From assembly GCA_963714415.1 (NCBI GenBank), contig CAVQOL010000027.1:280798-344797 (forward strand): 64,000 nucleotides of DNA, read 5' to 3'. A model generated the notes under the pieces. It saw only the letters and a list, made by a program, of their open reading frames with translations. It did no database searches and had not been told where the DNA came from. The stretch is from JAGXRK01 sp963714415. GTDB lineage: Bacteria > Bacteroidota > Ignavibacteria > Ignavibacteriales > Ignavibacteriaceae. The position numbers and the translations under genes were made by a program. Shown in pieces: positions 27,491 to 36,522 of the stretch. Position 1 is the stretch's first letter. Each line of letters starts with the position of its first letter.

Positions 27491-30292
27491 TTATTTCTTT
27501 TTTGATGCTTTAGCTTTGCCAGCTTTTTTAACTGTCTTCTTTACTTGTTTCTTTGCTGGTTTAGATTTAGCTTTTTCATTAAGAACCGCTCTGGCTGCAG
27601 CTAATCTTGCAATCGGTACTCTGAATGGAGAACAGCTTACATAGTCCATTCCTACTCTGTGACAGAATTCCACGGATGAAGGTTCTCCTCCGTGTTCGCC
27701 GCAGATTCCGACTTTAAGATCAGGTTTGGTTGATCTTCCTTTATCGGTTCCCATCTTAACAAGTTGACCAACACCTGATTGATCTAATGCCTCAAACGGA
27801 TCGTTTGGCAGTATTTCATTCTGAACATAAAGCGGTAAGAATTTACCTGCGTCATCACGTGATAAACCAAATGTAGTTTGGGTCAGATCGTTTGTTCCGA
27901 AACTGAAGAACTCTGCACGTTCAGCTATTTCATCAGCGGTTACACAGGCACGGGGAAGTTCGATCATTGTTCCTACAAGATAACTGATCTTCTTTCCTTT
28001 TTCCTGCATTACTTCTTTTGCTACTCTTCTAACAATATCTTCCTGAAGTTTGAATTCATTAACATGACTTGTTAACGGAATCATTATTTCAGGTTTTACT
28101 TTCATACCTTCATTAGCAACATTAACTGCTGCTTCGATGATTGCACGAGCCTGCATTTCCGTTATTTCAGGGTATAATACACCTAAACGGCAGCCTCTGA
28201 ATCCAAGCATAGGATTGAACTCATGCAGACTTTCAATCTTTTCTCTTAGTTTGGTTTCAGATATTCTCAATGCATTTGCAAGTTCTTCTATATCTCTTGC
28301 TGAATGCGGCAAGAATTCATGCAAAGGCGGATCTAAAGTTCTGATTGTCACTGGATATCCATCCATAGCTCTGAATATTCCTTCAAAGTCTTCTCTTTGA
28401 AGAGGAAGAAGTTCAGCCAGAGCGGTTTTTCTTTCAGCAACTGTATCTGCAACAATCATTTTTCTTACAGACATAATTCTTTTTTCGCCAAAGAACATAT
28501 GTTCTGTCCGGCATAGTCCGATACCTTCAGCACCAAAAGCAATAGCATTTGATGATTGATCAGGCTGATCAGCATTTGTTCTTATGTTCATTGTTCTGAT
28601 CTTATCTGCCCAGGTCATTAAGCTGTTGTAAGTATTGAACACCGGGGAATCTTTTGCATCAAGAGTTTTAGTTATAAGAACCTGAATTACCTCAGAAGGT
28701 TTGGTTTCAAGTTTTCCTTCAATCACTTCACCGGTAGATCCATCTATTGAGATGTAATCACCTTCTCTAACAACGGTATCCATTCCATCAACAGTGATGG
28801 TTCTTTCTTTATAGTTGATCTTTAATGCACCGCAACCTGCAACACAAACCTTACCCATTTGACGTGCAACAAGTGCAGCGTGGGAGGTCATTCCGCCTCT
28901 TGCTGTAAGAATACCTTCTGAAGCGTCCATTCCTTTAATGTCTTCAGGAGAAGTCTCAATTCTTACAAGAATAATTTTATCACCGTTCTTAGCCATCTCT
29001 TCTGCATCCTGAGCACTTAATGCAACCTTACCAGATGCAGCACCAGGACCGGCATTTAATCCTTTAGCAAGAAGTTTTCCTGATTCAACTGCTTTTCTTT
29101 TTTCTTCAATATCGAAGATTGGTCTCAGTAATTGATTCAACTGATTTGGTTCAATTCTTAAGATCGCTTGTTCTTTAGTAATTAATTTTTCCTTCACCAT
29201 ATCAACAGCCATTTGAATAGCCGCAAATCCGGTTCTCTTTCCAACACGGCATTGAAGCATCCAGAGTTTTCCTTGCTGAATAGTGAACTCAAGGTCCATC
29301 ATATCTTTATAGTGTTTATCAAGTATTTTTCTGTACTTATCAAGCTCTTTGTAAAGTACAGGAGACTCTTTTTCAAGTTGAGCAATTGGAAGAGGAGTAC
29401 GTGTACCGGCAACAACATCTTCTCCCTGGGCATTAAATAAATATTCACCGTAGAAAACATTTTCGCCAGAGGCAGGGTCACGTGTAAATGCAACACCTGT
29501 TCCGGAATCTTCTCCCATATTTCCAAATACCATTGATTGAATGTTAACAGCAGTTCCCCAGCTGGCAGGAATGTTATTAAGCTTGCGGTAAACAATTGCT
29601 CTTTCATTCATCCATGAATTAAACACTGCACCGGCAGAACCCCATAGCTGTTCCATTGGGTCATCAGGAAAATCATTTCCAGTTTTTTCTTTAATTGCAA
29701 TCTTGAACTCAGCGACTAATTCTTTCAAATCGTCAGCTGAAAGTTCGGTATCAAGCGTAATGCCCTTTGCTTCTTTCTTTGCATCCATTATAACTTCAAA
29801 CGGATCGTGTTCGTGCTTGTCAACAGGCTTCAACCCGAGCACTACATCACCATACATTTGGACAAATCTTCTATATGAATCATATACAAAGCGAGGATTG
29901 TTTGTTTTTTCAATTAATGCCTGAACAGTAATATCATTCAAACCAAGATTTAGAACAGTATCCATCATTCCCGGCATTGATGCACGTGCTCCTGAACGAA
30001 CTGAAAGAAGAAGAGGATTTTTATGATCGCCAAATACTGCGCCCATTTCCTTTTCAACTTTTTTAAGAGCATCAACAACCTGAGATTTTAACTCTTTAGG
30101 ATATTTCTTTTTGTTATCGTAATAGTATGTACAGAGTTCTGTAGTAATTGTGAATCCAGCTGGAACAGGAAGACCGATATTAACCATCTCGGCAAGATTT
30201 GCACCTTTACCACCGAGAAGCCCTTTCATATCGGCTTTTCCTTCAGCTTTTTTGCCTCCGAAGAAGTAAACGTATTTCTGAGTTTTAGCCAT
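27491..30292 (-). CDS. ppdK: Pyruvate, phosphate dikinase with basic C-terminal tail
   Basis: The 933-residue protein interconverts pyruvate, ATP and phosphate with phosphoenolpyruvate. It has the N-terminal ATP-grasp domain (GGKGANLAEMVNIGLPVPAGFTI; SVRSGARASMPGMMDTVLNLG), the swivelling domain with the phosphorylated His in GGMTSHAALVARQMG, and the C-terminal PEP/pyruvate TIM barrel (FGTNDLTQTTFG; GICGEHGG). After the normal end the protein carries roughly 30 extra residues rich in Lys, Ala and Pro (KKQVKKTVKKAGKAKASKKK), resembling histone-H1-like tails; usual PPDKs lack it. A good Shine-Dalgarno site precedes the ATG. The enzyme probably works in gluconeogenesis or pyrophosphate-linked glycolysis. 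Confidence 0.97.
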   Translation of the reverse strand: MAKTQKYVYFFGGKKAEGKADMKGLLGGKGANLAEMVNIGLPVPAGFTITTELCTYYYDNKKKYPKELKSQVVDALKKVEKEMGAVFGDHKNPLLLSVRSGARASMPGMMDTVLNLGLNDITVQALIEKTNNPRFVYDSYRRFVQMYGDVVLGLKPVDKHEHDPFEVIMDAKKEAKGITLDTELSADDLKELVAEFKIAIKEKTGNDFPDDPMEQLWGSAGAVFNSWMNERAIVYRKLNNIPASWGTAVNIQSMVFGNMGEDSGTGVAFTRDPASGENVFYGEYLFNAQGEDVVAGTRTPLPIAQLEKESPVLYKELDKYRKILDKHYKDMMDLEFTIQQGKLWMLQCRVGKRTGFAAIQMAVDMVKEKLITKEQAILRIEPNQLNQLLRPIFDIEEKRKAVESGKLLAKGLNAGPGAASGKVALSAQDAEEMAKNGDKIILVRIETSPEDIKGMDASEGILTARGGMTSHAALVARQMGKVCVAGCGALKINYKERTITVDGMDTVVREGDYISIDGSTGEVIEGKLETKPSEVIQVLITKTLDAKDSPVFNTYNSLMTWADKIRTMNIRTNADQPDQSSNAIAFGAEGIGLCRTEHMFFGEKRIMSVRKMIVADTVAERKTALAELLPLQREDFEGIFRAMDGYPVTIRTLDPPLHEFLPHSARDIEELANALRISETKLREKIESLHEFNPMLGFRGCRLGVLYPEITEMQARAIIEAAVNVANEGMKVKPEIMIPLTSHVNEFKLQEDIVRRVAKEVMQEKGKKISYLVGTMIELPRACVTADEIAERAEFFSFGTNDLTQTTFGLSRDDAGKFLPLYVQNEILPNDPFEALDQSGVGQLVKMGTDKGRSTKPDLKVGICGEHGGEPSSVEFCHRVGMDYVSCSPFRVPIARLAAARAVLNEKAKSKPAKKQVKKTVKKAGKAKASKKK

Positions 30293-30300
30293 TTGTATAA

Positions 30301-30305
30301 CCTCC
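30301..30305 (-). promoter_or_regulatory. Strong ribosome binding site of ppdK
   Basis: On the minus strand GGAGG lies 8 bases before the ppdK ATG at 30292, one of few near-consensus Shine-Dalgarno sites in this window. It fixes the start codon. Confidence 0.75.
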
Positions 30306-30337
30306 GTAGTGTTTTATCGTTTAGCTAACTATTATAA

Positions 30338-31385
30338 TTAGTCGTTTAGTTTATTAATTAAATATTGTTTGAATGATTCTTCTTCATCCACACATAATTT
30401 TATTTTCAAATAAAAGATATCAATATCATCAAATTCTATTGAGTATTTGATAAGCTTAACTGCATCTTTCTCCGTTGTTATAACAGAGTGAGAGTTTGTT
30501 GCATAAAATTCTTTACGAATCCGCTGCACTTCTTTAGATGTATATTCTTTATGATCTCTAAAAATTATCTGATTATTTACTTCAACTCCCGATTGTTTAA
30601 GAACCTTTAGAAACGATTCGGGATTAGCAATTCCTGAGACAATCAATCCTTTCTGTCCGTCAAATTCTTTAATACTGTATTCAATATTTTTTGCAACATC
30701 TACAAAGCCTATTGCCTCATAGTATGAAGTAAAAACCTTTTTATCTTTTAGGAAAACTTTTCGTTTAGGAATTATTTCTTCTTTATCAGAAAATTTTCTG
30801 TTAAGTATTACTACATCGGCTCTGCTAATAGAGTCAAAACTTTCTCTCATAATTCCTGCCGGCAAATGATTATGAACAAATATATCATAGTTGTTGAAAA
30901 AATTTTGTTCAATAATTAAAAGATCAATATCCCGCTTTATCCATCTGTGTTGAAATGCATCATCAAGTACAATCGTATCAACACCTGTATCTTTAATCAG
31001 TCTTTTTGCTCCCTGAACACGTCTTTCACAAACCGCAGCCGGAACCTTTGTCTCACTTGCAGTGTGATACATTTCATCACCGGATTGATCAACTGTTGAA
31101 AGCATTTTCGTTTCCATCTGACACAAGCAGATAACCAATTGATGATCTTCCATATCCACGGCTTAATACACCAACTTTTTTGTTAAATGATTTTAAAAAC
31201 TCAACAAGATAAATTACCATTGGTGTTTTACCTGAGCCGCCAACTGTTAAGTTTCCCACAGATATAACTTTTGATTTAACCTGAACAGCTTTAAAAATAT
31301 TCTTGTCAAAGAACAGATTTCTTAAACGGATAATAAATCCGTAAACAGGTGCAAAAGGAAGCAGTATGAATCTTAAGAAATTCAT
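30338..31385 (-). CDS. lpxK: Tetraacyldisaccharide 4'-kinase (one frameshift)
   Basis: LpxK phosphorylates the lipid A disaccharide at the 4' position at the inner membrane. The first frame (31089-31385) has the N-terminal membrane helix region and the Walker A SVGNLTVGGSGKTPMV, then VGVLSRGYGR. Removing one base of the T4 run at 31105-31108 joins it to the rest: EMLSTVDQSGDEMYHTA, then IVLDDAFQHRWIKRDIDLL (the conserved DDxxQH), and the C-terminal half to 30338. The full length is about 348 residues, normal for LpxK. It is the last gene of the run lpxB-DUF374-lpxK. Confidence 0.9.
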
Positions 31386-31387
31386 TT

Positions 31388-32047
31388 TTATGAAAATCTT
31401 CCTGCTTCATTTTGCAGTTCAATCAATTTCTCTTCACAGTTTAATATCATTTCCGATGTTTCTTCGTAACTTAAATTTTTATCAACGTAAATTGGTTCCG
31501 AATAAAAAGCATTAGCCTTTGTGAAGAAATATGGAACATGGAATTTATCCCAACTCTTCAACAATTTCTTTTTTCTAAATCCAATTCCAAGAAGCACCAA
31601 CGGTATTCCGCTTTTCTTTGCAGTTATTACAGCTCCGGCTTTAAATTTATGAATCGGTCCGCGAGGTCCATCAGGTGTTACAGCAATAGAATATTCATTC
31701 TTTGCATAATCAATCATAATTCCAAGTGCCACATCGCCGCCTTTGCTGCTTGAACCTCTAACCACTTGATAACCCCAATGTTTAAGCTGCTTTGCAAGAA
31801 GATCGCCGTCTTTGCTTTTGCTTGTTAACGCTGCAGAATTTTTTCTGCCATGCAAATACCAGGAAAGCAGCATTGTTTCGTGCCAAAAAGCAATTACATA
31901 ATTCTGATTGTTTTCCTCTAATCGATCTACAACTTCTTTATTCTTAAAATTTATCCTCAAGGACTTACATAATAAATCAACACTATAAGTAAGGAATATA
32001 TTCCCAACAAATCTTAATGTATTCTGTTTAATCTCTTTAAGCTTCAT
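31388..32047 (-). CDS. DUF374 family lysophospholipid/lipid A acyltransferase-like protein
   Basis: The 219-residue protein contains FWHETMLLSW (the HxxxxD-like acyltransferase block with His), SKSKDGDLLAKQLKHWGYQVVRGSSSKGG and VTPDGPRGP, the signature of DUF374, related to the LpxL/PlsC acyltransferase superfamily. It overlaps lpxB by 11 bases and lies 2 bases from lpxK, so a role in lipid A or Kdo-lipid A acylation is likely. The actual acyl acceptor is not known. Confidence 0.88.
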   Translation of the reverse strand: MKLKEIKQNTLRFVGNIFLTYSVDLLCKSLRINFKNKEVVDRLEENNQNYVIAFWHETMLLSWYLHGRKNSAALTSKSKDGDLLAKQLKHWGYQVVRGSSSKGGDVALGIMIDYAKNEYSIAVTPDGPRGPIHKFKAGAVITAKKSGIPLVLLGIGFRKKKLLKSWDKFHVPYFFTKANAFYSEPIYVDKNLSYEETSEMILNCEEKLIELQNEAGRFS

Positions 32048-33185
32048 TAATCAAATTATAAATTGATTTTGCTGCATTTGCAGAAGCATTTTTCTCACCA
32101 AGCTCTTCTCTGATTTCACCAAGTTTTGATCTCATCTTTTCGTATAAAGAACTGTCTGATAATATTCTTTTGCTTTCATTATAAATTTTATCTGAGTTCA
32201 CATCTCCCTGAACTAATTCCGGAACAACATTGTCATTAAGGATGATATTTGCCATTCCAATGTTTTTAAGTTTAACCAAAAATTTTCCTATCCGGTAAGT
32301 TATACCGCTTGTCTTGTAAACTATGATCATCGGAAGCTGCATCAATCCTGCTTCAAGTGTTGATGTGCCGGATTTTATAATTCCAAATTTTGCATTCTTA
32401 AAAAAATCATAGGTAAAGCCTCTTATTAAATTAAACCTATGATGCTCTTTATATTTTTCAAACAATTTCTCATCAAGATTTGCAGAACAAGCAACTACAA
32501 CCTGCAGATTAAACTCGTCCGCTAATCGTGTGGCGGCTTTTATTGTTTCAGGAAATATTTCTTCTATTTCGTGATTTCTACTTCCAGGTAGAATCAGTAA
32601 TATTTCTTTTGATTGATCAAGGTTAAATTTTTGTTTCAATTCATCTTTTGATAAAAAACTATATTGATTCAATCTCTCAATAAGCGGATGACCGACAAAC
32701 ACCGCATCAACATTATTTTCTTTATATAGTTTTTCTTCAAACGGAAAAACAACCAGCATTTTTTTTACAAGTGCACGAATTTTTTTTATTCTTCCACTAC
32801 CCCAGGCCCAAATCTGCGGAGAGATATAATAAATTATATCAACATCATTTGCTTTAAGCTTCTTGGCTATGTTCAGGTTGAAGCCGGGATAGTCAACCAA
32901 CACTGCATATTTTGCTTTTCTTTTTTCAACTTCTTTAAGTATATCACTTTTAACTTTTTGTATGAAAGGAAGATGTTTAACAACTTCTGCAAATCCCATA
33001 AAAGCCATTTTGTTGAGATGGTAAATAATTTCAACACCGGCTTCTTTCATTTTTTCACCACCGATACCAAATAATTTAATATCACTATCAAGAGTTTTTA
33101 ATTCTTTAACAAGTGCCGCCGCATGAAGATCACCTGATACTTCACCGGCAATAATCAAAATATTTTTATTCTTTATTTTATTCAT
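32037..33185 (-). CDS. lpxB: Lipid-A-disaccharide synthase
   Basis: The 382-residue GT19 glycosyltransferase condenses UDP-diacylglucosamine with lipid X. It has the N-terminal IIAGEVSGDLHAAALVKEL, then GIGGEKMKEAGVE, FMGFAEVVKHLP, VLVDYPGFNLNIAKKLK, YYISPQIWAWGSGRIKKI and the C-terminal KSGTSTLEAGLMQLPMIIVYKTS. Length is normal and there is no defect. Its start shares a base with the stop of the ICMT-like gene and its end overlaps the DUF374 gene. Confidence 0.96.
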   Translation of the reverse strand: MNKIKNKNILIIAGEVSGDLHAAALVKELKTLDSDIKLFGIGGEKMKEAGVEIIYHLNKMAFMGFAEVVKHLPFIQKVKSDILKEVEKRKAKYAVLVDYPGFNLNIAKKLKANDVDIIYYISPQIWAWGSGRIKKIRALVKKMLVVFPFEEKLYKENNVDAVFVGHPLIERLNQYSFLSKDELKQKFNLDQSKEILLILPGSRNHEIEEIFPETIKAATRLADEFNLQVVVACSANLDEKLFEKYKEHHRFNLIRGFTYDFFKNAKFGIIKSGTSTLEAGLMQLPMIIVYKTSGITYRIGKFLVKLKNIGMANIILNDNVVPELVQGDVNSDKIYNESKRILSDSSLYEKMRSKLGEIREELGEKNASANAAKSIYNLINEA

Positions 33186-33781
33186 TACAAAATGTTATTA
33201 ACTCTCAGATACCATTTAATAATAATTAGTAATGCAACAGTTACGAATGCCTGTAATGTTCGTGTCTCAGACTTCAATCCCATATTTAATTTGAATGTCG
33301 GTTGTTCAACTCCATCTACTGTATAAGGAGTTAATCTTGGAAAAAACCGCGGAACATTCTGCAAATAATTTTGATACGAACTTGTAAATTTCTTTTCAAG
33401 GAAAGCTTCTTCCTCTTTAACAATAAGATGATATTGCAAAACAAAAAATAAAAGTGCTATTATCTGCAGATAAGGAAATAAAGCAAATGACATTATGCCA
33501 AGCCCAAAGTACATTAAAATATTTCCGACGTAAAGCGGATTACGAACGTATGCGAAGGGTCCGCTAATTACTAAATAAGTTCCGCCGACACCACCGGTTG
33601 TTCTTGTTTCGCTTCCAGCCCAGCTTACACCCCACAATCGAATTAGTTCCCCGCAAAATGCAATAACAAAACCTATTATTAAAGTTGCTACGGTTGCGTC
33701 TTCAAATACCAGCATAAGAATAAGAAACGGTATTGGTGTGTAGCTTCTATAATTAAAAAACTTTTTCGCTAATTGTGACAT
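33185..33781 (-). CDS. Isoprenylcysteine carboxyl methyltransferase-like membrane methyltransferase
   Basis: The 198-residue membrane protein has four to five hydrophobic segments and the motif GPFAYVRNPLYVGNILMYFG, followed by KEEEAFLEKKF, the SAM-binding signature of the ICMT/PEMT family. Bacterial members methylate lipids or unknown substrates. Its place directly before lpxB suggests an envelope lipid target, which is an inference. Confidence 0.85.
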   Translation of the reverse strand: MSQLAKKFFNYRSYTPIPFLILMLVFEDATVATLIIGFVIAFCGELIRLWGVSWAGSETRTTGGVGGTYLVISGPFAYVRNPLYVGNILMYFGLGIMSFALFPYLQIIALLFFVLQYHLIVKEEEAFLEKKFTSSYQNYLQNVPRFFPRLTPYTVDGVEQPTFKLNMGLKSETRTLQAFVTVALLIIIKWYLRVNNIL

Positions 33782-33818
33782 TTAATTATTTTTCTTTCTC
33801 TTAATCATTATTCTAATT

Positions 33819-34541
33819 TCACTCAACTATATATGCTGCACGTCTTTTCAATTCTGCCTGATGACCTTTTCTCAATTTTTTTCCTGTGATAAGATCATCA
33901 ATCTTTTTTATAACACTAGTAAAATCTTTGAACGGTGAATATGAAATTCTTTCCTTTTCACAGAATTTCAAGAGACCATCTTTAGCAAAGATGTAATCGC
34001 AATACTGCGCCGATTCTTTATCTGAATTCCCATCACCAATGTAAAATGTATAATCATCATCACTACTGTTATCAAGTATATGATCTCTCTTGCAATTTGC
34101 CGATGTAGGAAAATCGGGATTAAAAAACGGATAGCCAGGAATTAATTTTCCTGAATTATCGAGTGAAAGATTATTTGCATAATATTTCAGCTCATTTAAA
34201 TTCTCACGTATGAATATTCTTTCAATGTAATAATCAAAGCCATCACTTAGGACAACCAGTTCAATATTTTTTTCTTTGCAATATGCAACCAGCAAATGAA
34301 AGGTTGTGTCTATTTTAAGTTCATCAATAAACGAGTCAAGCTCATTCCTATCAACTGCCGGAGTTGAACCACAAAGCAAATCCCAGCATTCGCGAGATGA
34401 AATTCTGTCGTTCAATAAATCATCAATCACCGGAAGCACCTTTTCACTATCACCAAACCTTGTAAAGATTGAGTCTCCGATATCCTGCTCTGTTATTGTG
34501 CCATCGAAATCAACAAATATTTTCAGTTCACGTTTTTTCAC
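33819..34541 (-). CDS. HAD-IB phosphatase, MtnX-like
   Basis: The 240-residue protein has HAD motif I VDFDGTITEQD, motif II LSDG in VVLSDGFDYYIE, a Lys-containing motif III and motif IV YIGDGNSDKESA. The order and spacing match MtnX (2-hydroxy-3-keto-5-methylthiopentenyl-1-phosphate phosphatase of methionine salvage) and related HAD-IB phosphatases. No other methionine-salvage gene is nearby, so the substrate is open. The start overlaps the stop of the upstream type IX cargo gene by 4 bases. Confidence 0.8.
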   Translation of the reverse strand: MKKRELKIFVDFDGTITEQDIGDSIFTRFGDSEKVLPVIDDLLNDRISSRECWDLLCGSTPAVDRNELDSFIDELKIDTTFHLLVAYCKEKNIELVVLSDGFDYYIERIFIRENLNELKYYANNLSLDNSGKLIPGYPFFNPDFPTSANCKRDHILDNSSDDDYTFYIGDGNSDKESAQYCDYIFAKDGLLKFCEKERISYSPFKDFTSVIKKIDDLITGKKLRKGHQAELKRRAAYIVE

Positions 34542-36508
34542 TTAGGACTGACCACCATCTTTCTAACTTCAATATAATTTCCAGCTTTGAATCTATAGAA
34601 ATAAATTCCCGGTATAAGGTTTTCATCTCTGAAAATTATTTCGTGACGACCTGCAGAATATTTTTGTTTTGGTATTTCCTTAATCAGTTCAACCTTACTG
34701 TCAAAAAATTCTAATATAACATTTTCTTCTTCAGGTAAATAAAAACTTATTGTAGTTGAATCCGTGAAAGGATTCGGTAAATTCTGCGCAAGCACAATGC
34801 TGCTGGCAGATTCCAAATAATTTATTTTAACAAGATCATAAACGGTTGACGCGTCATTGCCATCTTTTTGAACAACACGATAATATAAAGTCCCGTATGT
34901 ATTTGGCACATCAAATAGTTCATAAAAATTAACGGAGCGAATTTCATTTGCTTCGACAGTTCCAATAAGACTCCAGTTAGCAAATCCCGTATCTGATTGA
35001 ACAGTTCTTTCAATATTATAAAAAACTTCAGGTGATTCATTTGCAGCATACCAGCTCAATCTAATTTTTCCATCGTCAATATTCGCTGAGAATCCAAGAA
35101 CCTGTGAAGCATAAGTCCCGGTATTAAAAATTTTCTGAGCATAAATTTCATTCTTTCCTTCACGCTTTTCTTTAAATACTGCAATTGCACCACCGGAACC
35201 GTCAGGAACAAGATTTAAATAGCTTTTTTGCGAGTTATGAAATGAACCAAGAACAACAGAAAGACTATCCCACATTAATTTTCCCTGAGTATCAATTTTC
35301 TGCACATAAATATTACCATATACAGAATCTACTCTTCTATCAATCCATGCAACGATTAGATTTCCTTTTTCATCATTTATTATTTTCTGTCCAAACTGAT
35401 CTCCTTTAAGATCAATTACGGAAATGCCGTCTTTCTTCCACAGCGGCTTACCGTTCTTATCAAACTTCTGAATGAAAAGATTTTTATCATTTTGAAATTC
35501 ATTTGTCCACGTTACATAAATGCTTGAATCGATTAAAGCAGTTTGAGAATTAAGTTGATTTCCATTTAATGATGTTACTCTCTTTCCACCAGTTCCCCAG
35601 GGAAGATTTCCGTTTCTTGTAATTAGCTGATGATGAATTTCTTTTTTCTGTCCCTGATATTGAAAAGAAAGATAAACCGAATTACCAAAACGATTAACTG
35701 TATAACTCAAAACATTATTAATTGTGCTTGAAATATTAACCGGTTCTTTGCCCCATTTTTTAATGTTATTTTCATCAACATAGGAACCACGTAAAACACT
35801 TTTACCTGAAAAGTTCTCAAGCCAAAAAACAAAAGCACCACCTTCATAATCAGCAACAACCGAAGTTTTACTTTTTCTACTGTTAGATTTAAATAGCCAT
35901 GATTCATCTGAACTTTTAGACAAAGATGAGCCGCTCTGATCAAGAAATTGATATTCGACTAAATAATCGCCAATAAAACCCGGTTCACGCATTAGATAAG
36001 AAACACAGATTATTCCGTTTCGATTAATATCAATAGAGTAATCAAGTACTTCTAATTCATTTTCGGAAATATTCTTACCCTCACTTTGCCATAATCTTTC
36101 ACCGTTCTTTGATAACTTCTGAATAAACAATTGATCCGGTTTATCCTTCACTGCACTTTTCCAAAGAACATAAGCATTTCCATCATCATCAGTAACTGCA
36201 ACCGGAATTTCTTTTCTTCCGGTTAATGTTGAAACTGTTTTTCCATCGGCTCTGAAACTAACTTCACCGTTTTCATTTGTGTGAATAAAAAATATATCAC
36301 TGACATTTCCGATTTTTTTATCTTCCCAAAAAACGAACACGCCGCCGTTTCTATCATCAAGTGCAGTAATGTTGATCGGATCTTTGGGTCCATTAACAAG
36401 CTTTGTGTTCACCGCAGGATTGCTGACCCATTGTGCCTGAACAGAGAAAACCGGTAATAAAATTGTCGGTAAAAGTAAAAATATTTTTTCCAGCTTATTT
36501 AAAATCAT
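34538..36508 (-). CDS. Secreted beta-propeller-like protein with type IX sorting domain
   Basis: The 656-residue protein has a signal peptide (IFLLLPTILLPVFSVQAQ), then repeated blades of the form G-G-A/V-x-V-F/A-W-x-D/E (GGVFVFWEDKK, NAYVLWKSA, GGAFVFWLEN, NLIVAWIDRR, GAIAVFKEKR). It ends in a type A sorting domain (LAQNLPNPFTDSTTISFYL ... GIYFYRFKAGNYIEVRKMVV). It would be exported across the outer membrane by the type IX system. It lies between smc and the MtnX-like gene in a dense operon, an unusual place for a cargo protein. The ligand is unknown. Confidence 0.85.
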   Translation of the reverse strand: MILNKLEKIFLLLPTILLPVFSVQAQWVSNPAVNTKLVNGPKDPINITALDDRNGGVFVFWEDKKIGNVSDIFFIHTNENGEVSFRADGKTVSTLTGRKEIPVAVTDDDGNAYVLWKSAVKDKPDQLFIQKLSKNGERLWQSEGKNISENELEVLDYSIDINRNGIICVSYLMREPGFIGDYLVEYQFLDQSGSSLSKSSDESWLFKSNSRKSKTSVVADYEGGAFVFWLENFSGKSVLRGSYVDENNIKKWGKEPVNISSTINNVLSYTVNRFGNSVYLSFQYQGQKKEIHHQLITRNGNLPWGTGGKRVTSLNGNQLNSQTALIDSSIYVTWTNEFQNDKNLFIQKFDKNGKPLWKKDGISVIDLKGDQFGQKIINDEKGNLIVAWIDRRVDSVYGNIYVQKIDTQGKLMWDSLSVVLGSFHNSQKSYLNLVPDGSGGAIAVFKEKREGKNEIYAQKIFNTGTYASQVLGFSANIDDGKIRLSWYAANESPEVFYNIERTVQSDTGFANWSLIGTVEANEIRSVNFYELFDVPNTYGTLYYRVVQKDGNDASTVYDLVKINYLESASSIVLAQNLPNPFTDSTTISFYLPEEENVILEFFDSKVELIKEIPKQKYSAGRHEIIFRDENLIPGIYFYRFKAGNYIEVRKMVVSPK

Positions 36509-36522
36509 ACACTCTTCTGATC

